Assembly (NCBI GenBank): GCA_035635075.1
Contig: DASQBT010000152.1
Coordinates: forward strand, 1 to 32,486
DNA length: 32,486 bases
Direction: 5' to 3'
DNA from: DASQBT01 sp035635075
GTDB taxonomy: Bacteria > Pseudomonadota > Gammaproteobacteria > Burkholderiales > Thiobacillaceae
A program made the position numbers and the translations under genes. The notes beneath the pieces were generated by a model, which was not told the DNA's origin, made no database searches, and was given only the letters and a program-made list of their open reading frames with translations. Within the stretch, counting starts at the first letter, position 1, and the number at the start of each line of letters is the position of its first letter. Below are positions 1-7,895 of the stretch, in pieces.

Positions 1-804
<804 letters not shown>

Positions 805-993
805 AATCTCTGTTTCGATTCTTGCGAATCTCGCTCACTCAAAGTCATTACCATTGAACTCAATCAATTTCATTACTCAAGCGTGAGCATAGGTACTTCA
901 ATACTTCTTCCACCAAACCCAATCAACCTCGGCTCAACACCTCAGTCAACCAGACTCGGCTACCTACCTACACCCACACCTATCGGCTGATAT

Positions 994-1008
994 GTTTTTA
1001 AAGAACGA
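994..1008 (-). promoter_or_regulatory. rrn leader boxA antitermination signal
   Basis: On the minus strand this reads TCGTTCTTTAAAAAC, the usual form of boxA in betaproteobacterial rRNA leaders. A CAGCCGATAGGTGTGGG stretch follows, resembling the conserved leader segment after boxA in this group. boxA recruits NusB/S10 so that RNA polymerase reads through the rRNA operon. It lies about 190 nt before the 16S 5' end and only 12 nt after the tRNA 3' end, so there is no room for a second promoter between the tRNA and boxA. Confidence 0.75.
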
Positions 1009-1020
1009 TTTGAAACTGGT

Positions 1021-1097
<77 letters not shown>

Positions 1098-1136
1098 CCC
1101 GATTAATCGACGCCCAGCTCGGCGTCAAGAAGCGAG

Positions 1137-1165
1137 ACTATACAAAGATACTTTCGCCCTGTCAA
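1137..1165 (-). promoter_or_regulatory. Strong sigma70 promoter for tRNA-fMet and the rRNA operon
   Basis: On the minus strand a perfect -35 box TTGACA (1165-1160) is followed after exactly 17 bp by a -10 box TATAGT (1142-1137). The start site is predicted near 1130, about 33 nt before the tRNA 5' end. No comparable promoter is visible between the tRNA and 16S. This one probably drives both, making the tRNA the first gene of the rRNA transcription unit. Confidence 0.8.
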
Positions 1166-1256
1166 CAGCGCATTAGACTTCGTGTCCGTAGGAAAAGGGG
1201 ACCGAATTTGATTAATCTTACATCATTGATGAATTAGGCGATGTGGAGGATCTTCC

Positions 1257-1571
1257 ATGCATGTCACTTTGGTCTATGTGCACGTTATCGCAAACCATGA
1301 GGCTGATTTCATTGAGGCCACGCGAAGAAACCATGCGGCCTCTATCCAGGAGCCGGGCAACCTGCGCTTTGATGTCTTGCAAGCCGAGGAAGACAACGCC
1401 CGCTTTGTCTTGTATGAGGCCTACCTGACAGCCGAAGCCGCAGCGGCGCACAAGCAAACCTCGCACTATCACACCTGGAAAAAGACTGTCGCCCCCTGGA
1501 TGGCAAGCCCCAGAAGTGGCGTGAGCTATGAGGGTCTTTGTCCGGAATTTGGGGACCAGCCACGTGTTTGA
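1257..1571 (+). CDS. LsrG-like antibiotic biosynthesis monooxygenase (ABM) domain protein
   Basis: A 104-residue single-domain protein of the ABM dimeric ferredoxin-like fold. Its start (MHVTLVYVHV), the NH-x2-SIQEPGNLRFDVLQ segment and the YEAY...AAAAHKQTSHY stretch strongly resemble LsrG, the isomerase that processes phosphorylated autoinducer-2. Other family members are quinol monooxygenases, so the substrate is open. The start is supported by a GGAGGA ribosome site 6 nt upstream. Its stop codon lies inside the start of the next gene, an iron-type alcohol dehydrogenase, so the two are translationally coupled. No other lsr gene is visible, which argues against a full AI-2 uptake pathway; small dicarbonyl or quinone chemistry is a reasonable alternative. 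Confidence 0.8.
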   Translation: MHVTLVYVHVIANHEADFIEATRRNHAASIQEPGNLRFDVLQAEEDNARFVLYEAYLTAEAAAAHKQTSHYHTWKKTVAPWMASPRSGVSYEGLCPEFGDQPRV

Positions 1572-2748
1572 TTTTTCCCTTTCCCGCATGCCTCGCATTG
1601 CGTTTGGCGCAGGGCGGATAAGAACTTTGCCCAGGCTTGCCCACGACTTTGGCAGGCGGGCTCTGCTTGTGACGGGTCGCCGGTCATTTCGCGGCATGCC
1701 TCAGTGGGAGGACTTGCTTTCAGGTTTGAGGACGCAGGGCATCACATATCTTCATATGACGGTAGATGGAGAGCCTTCCCCTCAACTCGTCGATCAGGTA
1801 GTTGCTGACTTCCAGGGCGAACAGATAGACGTAGTAATTGGCATTGGGGGCGGCAGCGCCCTGGACGCCGCGAAAGCCATCGCTGGACTGCTGAAGCCGG
1901 GAAACTCGGTGATGGATCATCTGGAAGGTGTGGGGCCGGAATTGCCCTACCGCGGACCCGTCACGCCCTTCATTGCCGTGCCGACGACTGCAGGGACAGG
2001 CTCCGAAGCCACGAAGAATGCCGTCTTGTCGCTGCATGGCGAGGACGGATTCAAGAAATCATTCCGCGACGAGAAGTTGGTAGCTGAGATTGCCCTAGTG
2101 GATCCCGATCTGTTGGCCAGTTGTCCGGCTGAAATCATCGCCGCAAACGGAATGGACGCCTTTACCCAGTTGCTCGAGTCCTATGTGTCGAGCAAGGCCA
2201 ACCGATTTACCGACGCCCTGGCTTGGTCAGGAATGAAGGCGGTACGAAACAGCCTGCTGGTCTGGCATGAACAAGGCCCGCAAGCCCGCGATGCCCAATC
2301 AGGCATGGCGTACGCGGCGCTGATGTCGGGCATCACGCTGGCTCAGGTGGGTTTGGGCTCGGTGCATGGGCTGGCTTCGCCGCTCGGCGCGCTCTTCCCG
2401 ATTCCCCATGGAGTGGTGTGCGGCACCCTGGTCGCAGAAGCCACCCGGGTTAACATTCAGGCACTGAAGAATCGCGACCAGGGTGTCGATGCCCTGAACA
2501 AGTACGCCCAAGTCGGTCGATTGCTGGGTCGGGACGGCAACCTGCCGGACGAATCAGCGCTGGAAAGATTGCTTGAGATCCTTGCAGACTGGACAGCACG
2601 GCTGAAACTGCCGAGATTGGGCCCTTACGGCATCAGGCGGCAGGATATTCCGCGTATCGTTGCCAACAGCCGGGGCAGCAGCATGAAAACCAATCCCGTC
2701 GTGCTAAACGACGACGAAATCGGGGCCATCCTTTCAGCCCGCTTGTAA
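1564..2748 (+). CDS. Iron-containing (group III) alcohol dehydrogenase
   Basis: About 394 residues with the family layout. The N-terminal NAD(P)-binding half has GIGGGSALDAAKAIAG and a VPTTAGTGSEAT loop. The C-terminal metal-binding half has NGMDAFTQLLESY, SVHGLASPLGA and IPHGV. Three of the four usual metal ligands (Asp and the two later His) are present. The position normally held by the first His (DALTHxIE) is Gln here, as in a subset of this family. GTG at 1564 is chosen because GGGGA lies 8 nt upstream and the product then starts VFDFSLSRMPRIAFGAG like relatives. An ATG at 1528 would overlap the previous gene by 44 nt and has no good ribosome site. The enzyme would oxidise an alcohol or reduce an aldehyde; the substrate is unknown. 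Confidence 0.88.
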   Translation: MFDFSLSRMPRIAFGAGRIRTLPRLAHDFGRRALLVTGRRSFRGMPQWEDLLSGLRTQGITYLHMTVDGEPSPQLVDQVVADFQGEQIDVVIGIGGGSALDAAKAIAGLLKPGNSVMDHLEGVGPELPYRGPVTPFIAVPTTAGTGSEATKNAVLSLHGEDGFKKSFRDEKLVAEIALVDPDLLASCPAEIIAANGMDAFTQLLESYVSSKANRFTDALAWSGMKAVRNSLLVWHEQGPQARDAQSGMAYAALMSGITLAQVGLGSVHGLASPLGALFPIPHGVVCGTLVAEATRVNIQALKNRDQGVDALNKYAQVGRLLGRDGNLPDESALERLLEILADWTARLKLPRLGPYGIRRQDIPRIVANSRGSSMKTNPVVLNDDEIGAILSARL

Positions 2749-2805
2749 GCCTTCATTTTCAGGGCGATTCATCCGTTAATTTTCAAGATCCTTTGGGGGG
2801 GAAGC

Positions 2806-3381
2806 ATGAGTATGGGTGTGGTTCTTTTTTATGGCGTTATTGTCCTGCTGATTGTGTACGGCATTTTCATCTACAACCAGCTCGTCAACCTTAAGCACAA
2901 TGTCAGCATGGCCTGGGCCAATATCGATGTGCTGCTGAAGCAGCGTCACGACGAATTGCCCAAACTGGTAGAAACCTGCAAGCAATACATGAAATTCGAA
3001 CAGGAAACCCTGGAGAAAGTCATGCTGGCGCGCGCGCAGGTGGCCAGTGCGCGGGAAAGTCGCGATGTGCCTGGACTGGGACACGCCGAGGATGCCTTGA
3101 AGCTGGGTCTGGGCAGACTGTTTGCCGTGGCAGAAGCGTATCCGGATCTGAAAACCGACGAAACCTTCATCCATCTTCAAGACCGTATATCCGGGCTGGA
3201 AAATGCCATTGCCGATCGGCGCGAGTTCTACAACGATTCCGTCAACATCAACAATGTCCGTATCGAACAGTTTCCAGATAGCTTCGTTGCCAGCCTGTTC
3301 AAGTTCGGCCCCTTCCCGCTGCTCAGATTCAGTCAGAGCGAGAAGGCCGACGTCAACCTGCAGCAGATGTTCAAGGCCTGA
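2806..3381 (+). CDS. lemA: LemA family protein
   Basis: 191 residues with one N-terminal membrane helix (about 4-24), then the helical LemA domain. The QLVNLKHNVSMAWANIDVLLKQRHDELPKLV region is the family signature, followed by LARAQVASAR, LFAVAEAYPDLKTDE and REFYNDSVNINNVRIEQFP. The family is widespread; its biochemical role is not settled, and it is thought to present a coiled helical domain at the membrane. A G-rich ribosome site (GGGGGGAAG) precedes the ATG. The stop overlaps the start of the GIDE-family gene (TGATG). LemA-GIDE pairs are common, which supports a shared membrane task. Confidence 0.93.
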   Translation: MSMGVVLFYGVIVLLIVYGIFIYNQLVNLKHNVSMAWANIDVLLKQRHDELPKLVETCKQYMKFEQETLEKVMLARAQVASARESRDVPGLGHAEDALKLGLGRLFAVAEAYPDLKTDETFIHLQDRISGLENAIADRREFYNDSVNINNVRIEQFPDSFVASLFKFGPFPLLRFSQSEKADVNLQQMFKA

Positions 3382-4280
3382 TGTTTTCATTGCGCCTCGC
3401 CGACAGCCAGTTAAGAGCCAGCAACTGGGGCTTGCTGGGAGTCTATGGTTTTGTCTGCCTGATCGGCTTGCGGGTCCAGCAGACCGGCGTCTGGAGCGTG
3501 TCTGCACTGTTTGTCCTGCTCTCAAGCCTTGTTGCCTGGTTGGTGAATCTGAAGCGCTTTCGGGCAGTCTTGGATACACCCACCTCAAAAGTCTTCTCTG
3601 CGCCTTTGGGGTATGTTGAGCTGTGCGGTCGCGGCAAGCAGCCGCCTGGCGACAGACTGTTCAGTTATCGGACCGGCCTGCCCTGCCTTTGGTACCGTTA
3701 CAGCATAGAACGCAAAAGTGGCGACAAGTGGGTACACATGGAGTCGGGCGAGTCGCATGATACCTTCGGCCTGCAAGACACCACCGGCCTCATGCTGATT
3801 GACCCGGACGGAGCGGAGATCCTCACGTCCCGCAAGGAGGTATGGATCGAAGGAGATTATCGCAACACCGAATGGACTCTCATCGAGGGCGAACCGCTAT
3901 ATGCTTTGGGCGAACATGTAACGTTGGGCGGCGCACAAGCGGATCTGGATCGACGCGGAGACATCTCAGCGCTGCTGGGAGAATGGAAACGGGACAAGCC
4001 GGGATTGCTCAAGCGCTTCGATCATAATCAGGATGGCGAGATTGATATGGCCGAATGGGCCTTGGCGCGCAGCGCTGCCACGCTGGAAGTTGAACGAACC
4101 CATTTTCAGGTCAGCCTGGAGGATGGCGTACACGTCCTGCGCAAACCGCGCGACGGCCGGCCCTTTCTGGTGGCCAACCGCCTGCCGCGGCAGCTTGTCC
4201 AGCACTACCAAATTTGGAGTTGGGTTTATCTTGGGTTCACGTTCGCGAGCCTCGGCTTAATCCCCTGGATGCTGAGATGA
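3381..4280 (+). CDS. GIDE-family (E3 ubiquitin-ligase-like) membrane protein with an embedded EF-hand loop
   Basis: 299 residues. Two membrane helices lie near the N-terminus (about 20-34 and 40-56) and one at the C-terminus (about 280-297), with a soluble domain between. The soluble part has the GIDE pattern seen beside LemA: a C-G-x-G...P (82-90) segment, PCLWYRYSIERK (101-112), a SGESHDTFGLQD stretch, and a LIDPDGAEI strand. Residues 214-225 (DHNQDGEIDMAE) match a canonical calcium-binding EF-hand loop, with D, N, D, D and E at the coordinating positions and Gly at position 6. The eukaryotic RING ligase part of the family is not present, so ubiquitin ligase activity is not implied. Expressed with lemA by overlap. 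Confidence 0.82.
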   Translation: MFSLRLADSQLRASNWGLLGVYGFVCLIGLRVQQTGVWSVSALFVLLSSLVAWLVNLKRFRAVLDTPTSKVFSAPLGYVELCGRGKQPPGDRLFSYRTGLPCLWYRYSIERKSGDKWVHMESGESHDTFGLQDTTGLMLIDPDGAEILTSRKEVWIEGDYRNTEWTLIEGEPLYALGEHVTLGGAQADLDRRGDISALLGEWKRDKPGLLKRFDHNQDGEIDMAEWALARSAATLEVERTHFQVSLEDGVHVLRKPRDGRPFLVANRLPRQLVQHYQIWSWVYLGFTFASLGLIPWMLR

Positions 4281-4330
4281 CATTTGTCCCAGCTTGCCTA
4301 TATTGAAACTGTTAGTGAGGAGGTGAAAAA

Positions 4331-4612
4331 ATGGACCAACCGGATAACGATACCAAGCCCGAATACGATCCCGCGCGCGTCATGGAGAAGCCTGACGGCT
4401 TCTACTGGCGTGATGAAGTCAGCGGCGAAGAGTTTGGCCCCTTCCCAACCTTGGCGGCGGCGGTTCGGGATATGGAATACAATGCCGACTCCGACTACGA
4501 GCCCGGTGAAAGCCTGGAAGAAGCCGAGGATGAGTTGGGAATCTCCGACTGGATCGATCCAGAAACCGGCCTCCCCGCGGAAGAATCGCTGACCCACCTG
4601 ACTGACAACTAA
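4331..4612 (+). CDS. Small acidic conserved-type protein of unknown function
   Basis: 93 residues, strongly acidic, with no membrane segment or signal peptide. A KPDGFYWRDEVSGEEFGPFPTL segment (about 20-40) looks like a short folded motif; the rest is Asp/Glu-rich. I do not recognise a named family. A very good ribosome site (GAGGAGGT, 6 nt before the ATG) and high third-position GC support it as real. It follows the GIDE gene by 50 nt on the same strand and may belong to that operon. Its last 4 nt overlap the end of the convergent gene at 4609-5019. Confidence 0.75.
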   Translation: MDQPDNDTKPEYDPARVMEKPDGFYWRDEVSGEEFGPFPTLAAAVRDMEYNADSDYEPGESLEEAEDELGISDWIDPETGLPAEESLTHLTDN

Positions 4613-5019
4613 CGAATCTCCTTGTCCGCCTTGCGCGCCTCCCTTTCAAAAGGGTTGTCGCGATACGGATGACCGCCTTTAGCCCACGCCCACACGCTTG
4701 CAAGGGGGTAGGCGAGCAGGAACAACAATCCCCACAATTCATACTGCCTGACATGGGCCCGTTCATGAACCCGGGTGACGTGTATGGCTTGTTCGCTGAT
4801 CCCCAGAACGACATGACCCAAGGTAATGGCAGCGACCGGTCCGAGAAAAGGCAGACCTGATTCCAGCAGTCGCCCCGGCCAGCCGCCCCAGGTTTCCCAC
4901 ACCCCGTGGCGCAAGCGGGCTCTTCCCCCGGACAGCACAGCCAGCATCGATAGCAACCCACCCAGCAGCGTGACGGGCGAAACCCAACAGTAAACCAATA
5001 GCCTGAACAGCAAGGTCAT
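4609..5019 (-). CDS. Small membrane protein with a HExxH zincin-like motif
   Basis: 136 residues. Hydrophobic helices lie near 4-30, about 50-72 and about 93-110. The sequence RVHERAHVRQYE (around residues 82-93) contains a perfect HExxH zinc-binding motif, and a conserved-looking PYRDNPFEREA segment near the C-terminus could supply a third ligand Glu. This resembles a family of short bacterial membrane proteins with this pairing; protease activity is unproven. The ATG follows directly after the TAG stop of the 50-codon ORF upstream (5020-5172), suggesting translational coupling. The gene converges on the small acidic protein with a 4-nt overlap. Confidence 0.72.
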   Translation of the reverse strand: MTLLFRLLVYCWVSPVTLLGGLLSMLAVLSGGRARLRHGVWETWGGWPGRLLESGLPFLGPVAAITLGHVVLGISEQAIHVTRVHERAHVRQYELWGLLFLLAYPLASVWAWAKGGHPYRDNPFEREARKADKEIR

Positions 5020-5172
5020 CTACCAAGTATGCTTGACGTGCCAAGGAATACCCAGCGCCTCGGGGTCGTTGCGGCTGTCGATCACCAAGGCCACGCCCTC
5101 GGCGCTCGCACGGCTGCCGTTGGCGTCGCGGCGCACAGGTGGTAAGGCGGGGGGGCCTTTGGGGCCCCTCAT
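5020..5172 (-). CDS. Small ORF, possible coupled leader or gene remnant
   Basis: A 50-residue ORF. Its second half, AEGVALVIDSRNDPEALGIP then WHVKHTW, has the codon use of a real gene, while the start MRGPKGPPALPPV is low-complexity. It ends in TAG immediately followed by the ATG of the HExxH protein. No good ribosome site precedes its ATG, and a stop codon closes the frame 12 nt upstream. It could be a genuine small protein, a translated leader for the next gene, or the 3' remnant of a longer gene lost when the thioredoxin operon was placed upstream. Family not recognised. Confidence 0.4.
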   Translation of the reverse strand: MRGPKGPPALPPVRRDANGSRASAEGVALVIDSRNDPEALGIPWHVKHTW

Positions 5173-5212
5173 GACGGGGCTTCACAGCCGGATACGTGCC
5201 AGGCAGCAAGAC

Positions 5213-5509
5213 CTACGCGCACTTGCCACCGGCACAGCACCCGCCACCTGAGGACGCAGCTTGCGATGTGTCTGCCGTTCCGGCCAGCCAACCGCCGATC
5301 TTGTCGCGGCTGGGCACGCCGCCGGCATGCATCACTTTGCCGTCGATCACCACGCCGGGCGTGGACATGACCCCATAACCCAAGATGGTCTGAACGTCCT
5401 CGACCTTTTCGAGCTGCACCGCTACGCCCTTTTCGGCGGCGACCTCCTCGATCAGCTTGAAGGTGGTCTTGCAGTTGGCACAACCGCTGCCGAGAACCTT
5501 GATATCCAT
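5213..5509 (-). CDS. Small thioredoxin-fold protein with Cys-rich tail, partner of the permease
   Basis: 98 residues. MDIKVLGSGCANCK gives a redox CxxC pair (Cys10, Cys13), MSTPGVVIDGKV contains the cis-Pro loop (Pro51), and the fold matches the small 'redox-active disulfide/thioredoxin family protein' group. The C-terminus is a metal-binding-looking GGGCCAGGKCA (Cys91, 92, 97). GGAG 7 nt before the ATG marks the start. It lies 11 nt downstream of the ArsP-type permease; such pairs recur in arsenic operons, where the protein is thought to hand reductant or a bound metalloid to the pump. That role is inference. Confidence 0.87.
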   Translation of the reverse strand: MDIKVLGSGCANCKTTFKLIEEVAAEKGVAVQLEKVEDVQTILGYGVMSTPGVVIDGKVMHAGGVPSRDKIGGWLAGTADTSQAASSGGGCCAGGKCA

Positions 5510-5520
5510 GATTTCTCCAT

Positions 5521-6576
5521 TTACAAAACGAGATTGAACACATAGCCCACCAGCAGGATGCCGGCGGCCACGACACCCGCGAAAATAACGATCAATCTGG
5601 GTTTAAGCACCTTGCGCAGAATGATCATTTCCGGGGCCGAGAGCGCGATCACGCTCATCATGAAAGCCAGCACCGTGCCCAGCGCCGCGCCCTTGCCGAG
5701 CAACGCCTGGACGATGGGGATGACGCCGGCCGCGTTGGTATACATCGGCACGCCGATGGCCACCGCAGCGGGCAAGGCCCACCAGGGGGCATCCTTGCCC
5801 ATGATCGATGCCATGAAATCCTCCGGCACATAGCCGTGGATGCCTGCGCCCAGCGCGATGCCGACAATGATGTAAGGCCAGACCTTGCCGACGATTTCGC
5901 GCGCGTGATGGAAGCCAGCCTCGACTCGCTCACCCCAGGGCATTTCACTATTCGCCACGTCGGCCGCAGCCTGAGTGTTCTGCATGGCCCGCACCCAGTC
6001 TTCCAGATGGTTGTCCATGCCGAGCTTGCCGATGATCAAGCCGGCGACGATGGCAACCGCCAGGCCCAGCATCAAGTAAAGCGCGGCAATCTTCCAGCCG
6101 AACATTCCGAACAGCAAGGCTAGCGCGACCTCGTTGACCATGGGCGCGGAAATCAGGAACGAGAACGTCACTCCCAGCGGCACACCGGCCTGCAGGAAGC
6201 CTATGAAGAGGGGGACTGCGGAGCACGAGCAGAATGGCGTCACAATGCCAAGCGTGGCTGCCATCGCATTGCCCACTCCAAGACGCCGACCCGAAAGCAG
6301 CCCGCGGGTCCGCTCCGGCGAGACAAAGGTATGGACGATGCCCATGACAAACACGATGCCGGCGAGCAGCATAAGCACCTTGGGTGTGTCGTAGAAGAAG
6401 AATTGCAGCGCCCCGCCCAGGCGGCTGGCGCGATCCACCGGCAATGCGGCAACCAGCGCCTCGGAGGCGGGGATCAGGGTAAGGTACAGTGCGAACCACA
6501 GTGCCCCAGCCAGAGGCAGGAAGAACAATGGCTGTTCGCCGAGCCAGCGTCTCAGTCGGGTTGTACGGGCTTGCAT
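5521..6576 (-). CDS. ArsP/YraQ-type permease (PF03773), candidate organoarsenical exporter
   Basis: About 351 residues with roughly eight to ten membrane helices. The signature TPFCSCSAVPLFIGFLQAG puts two cysteines at about 116 and 118 and matches ArsP-like permeases, where a CSCS motif is needed for trivalent organoarsenical efflux. Further family segments are FLISAPMVNEVALALL and GVPMYTNAAGVIPI. ATG 6576 (MQARTTRLRRWLGEQ) is chosen; a TTG at 6606 would add ten residues. The gene follows the sigma factor by 84 nt and precedes the Cys-rich thioredoxin by 11 nt. Its place beside arsI fits export of methylated or aromatic As(III), but the family also has members of other function. Confidence 0.83.
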   Translation of the reverse strand: MQARTTRLRRWLGEQPLFFLPLAGALWFALYLTLIPASEALVAALPVDRASRLGGALQFFFYDTPKVLMLLAGIVFVMGIVHTFVSPERTRGLLSGRRLGVGNAMAATLGIVTPFCSCSAVPLFIGFLQAGVPLGVTFSFLISAPMVNEVALALLFGMFGWKIAALYLMLGLAVAIVAGLIIGKLGMDNHLEDWVRAMQNTQAAADVANSEMPWGERVEAGFHHAREIVGKVWPYIIVGIALGAGIHGYVPEDFMASIMGKDAPWWALPAAVAIGVPMYTNAAGVIPIVQALLGKGAALGTVLAFMMSVIALSAPEMIILRKVLKPRLIVIFAGVVAAGILLVGYVFNLVL

Positions 6577-6660
6577 GGTAGCGTCTCGTTTTGCGTAATG
6601 AAGCAAAGTGCGCTTCTTAATCCCGAAGACGAATGACCCGGAAAAAGGATGCAGAAAGCT

Positions 6661-7188
6661 CTATTTGGCGCGGGGCACGAAGCAACATACCTTGCCCGCT
6701 GCGTCGAATTTCACTTGGCAGGCGGCGGTGAGATGCTCGCGCAATCGCTTGCGCGCCCGTTGCGCCCGCGACTTGGCGCCCGGCAGGGAGAGGCCCTTGA
6801 GCCGAGCATAATCTTCCTGGTTCAACCCTTCCAGGTCGCACAGGGTGATGACCTCCCGATCTTCCTCGGACAATTCCGCCAGGGCGCGCGGCAGGCAGGC
6901 GGCGAGGCTGGCCACGGCAGCGGGCTCGTCAGCGTCGTGAACCAGGTCGTCTGGCAATTCGACCTGCTGCTTCTTCAGGCGCAGGCGGTCGGCCAACGCG
7001 TTGCGCGCCACCTCGAACAGCCATGCGCGGGCGTTGGCAATCTCGCAGAATTTCTTGTCCTGGCGCAGGGCCTTGATGAACAGATCCTGCAACAGGTCCT
7101 CGGCATCGTGCGGGTTGCCCAGCCGGTTGCGCAGCCAGCCGCGTAGTTCGGCTTCGTGCGTGTCCCAGGCGCTCATCAGGCAGTTCAT
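6661..7188 (-). CDS. sigZ: ECF RNA polymerase sigma factor, SigZ-like, with Cys-containing C-terminal tail
   Basis: 175 residues. Region 2 lies at about 10-75 (NPHDAEDLLQDLFIKAL, then ANARAWLFEVARNALADRLR) and region 4 at about 100-152 (LSEEDREVITLCDLEGLNQEDYARLKG, then SLPGAKSRAQRARKRLREHL). After region 4 comes a short tail with Cys157, Cys168 and Cys169, as in SigZ-type ECF factors. No anti-sigma gene is seen next to it, so direct sensing by the tail is possible but unproven. The ATG overlaps the tlpA stop by 4 nt (ATGA), so the two are coupled. The next gene, the permease, is a likely target. Confidence 0.88.
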   Translation of the reverse strand: MNCLMSAWDTHEAELRGWLRNRLGNPHDAEDLLQDLFIKALRQDKKFCEIANARAWLFEVARNALADRLRLKKQQVELPDDLVHDADEPAAVASLAACLPRALAELSEEDREVITLCDLEGLNQEDYARLKGLSLPGAKSRAQRARKRLREHLTAACQVKFDAAGKVCCFVPRAK

Positions 7189-7724
7189 CGGCGTATGTCA
7201 CCTGCTTCCTCGCTCCTCGCGCGATCGAGATTCGCGTTCTCCACGAAATCCAGAAGCCTATTGCGGCTAACCTGACCGGGGATGAACATGACGATCTCGC
7301 CGGTTGGATCGTAAAGGTACGAGGTCGGATAGAAGTCCACCGGACCGACCTGGCGGAATGCGCTGTCCGAATCGCGCCGCGCCCCGCCGGCAATGATAGA
7401 GGCGACATTGAAATCGTGCAGCCTGGCCATGTCGCGAACCACGTTTCGATCCGGGCCATAGTCAAGGCCGATGCCGATCACCACGAAATCTTTGCGCCTG
7501 TTCAGGTCGTTGAGCAGCGGAACCTCGGCCCAGCATGCTGGACACCAGGGCGCCCAGAAGTTCACCAACACCCATTTACCCCGGTAGTCGGATAGCCGGA
7601 GAGTTTTACCGGCAATGTCCACGAACTGGAAGTTGATCGCCTTGGCCGCGTGGACGGTGGGCGAAGGAAGCACCAATAAGGCCAGGAGCAGAAACGCACG
7701 CTTGAAGCGATGGCCGGTCTTCAT
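7185..7724 (-). CDS. Exported TlpA/ResA-like thioredoxin
   Basis: 179 residues from ATG 7724. Signal peptide at 1-26 (MKTGHRFKRA, then a Leu-rich core ending VHA). The thioredoxin fold carries the active site WAPWCPACWAEVP (Cys61, Cys64), a GLDYG strand, and the cis-Pro loop FYPTSYLYDPTGEIV. The start is preferred because AGGGG lies 7 nt upstream and a clean signal peptide results. Longer in-frame starts up to 7889 add a stretch with no signal character. It would act as a periplasmic disulfide reductase. Its stop overlaps the sigma gene start. It lies 171 nt after the MBL gene, so a separate promoter is possible; none is convincing. Confidence 0.86.
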   Translation of the reverse strand: MKTGHRFKRAFLLLALLVLPSPTVHAAKAINFQFVDIAGKTLRLSDYRGKWVLVNFWAPWCPACWAEVPLLNDLNRRKDFVVIGIGLDYGPDRNVVRDMARLHDFNVASIIAGGARRDSDSAFRQVGPVDFYPTSYLYDPTGEIVMFIPGQVSRNRLLDFVENANLDRARSEEAGDIRR

Positions 7725-7895
7725 GCTCATGCCCCTTTTGTCTTGCCCACACATAACATGTGACTCGGGACTTGGGGCTTGGTTGCAAGCTCCTTGCGGA
7801 CTGCTGTGCCTCATCGGACTCTTGATGCGACCAGGGCAGTGGAGAAGGTATTGAGCGTAGTGCGGCTGGGAACAGGACTCGTGCGCCACGGCTGT

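Noticed and set aside
2776..3588. 270-codon open frame opposite lemA and the GIDE gene
   Set aside because: It spans two real overlapping genes and lacks a promoter, ribosome site or family match.
5150..5170. GC hairpin (GGGGCC...GGCCCC) as a terminator
   Set aside because: It lies within the small ORF, has only six pairs and no T-run on either strand.
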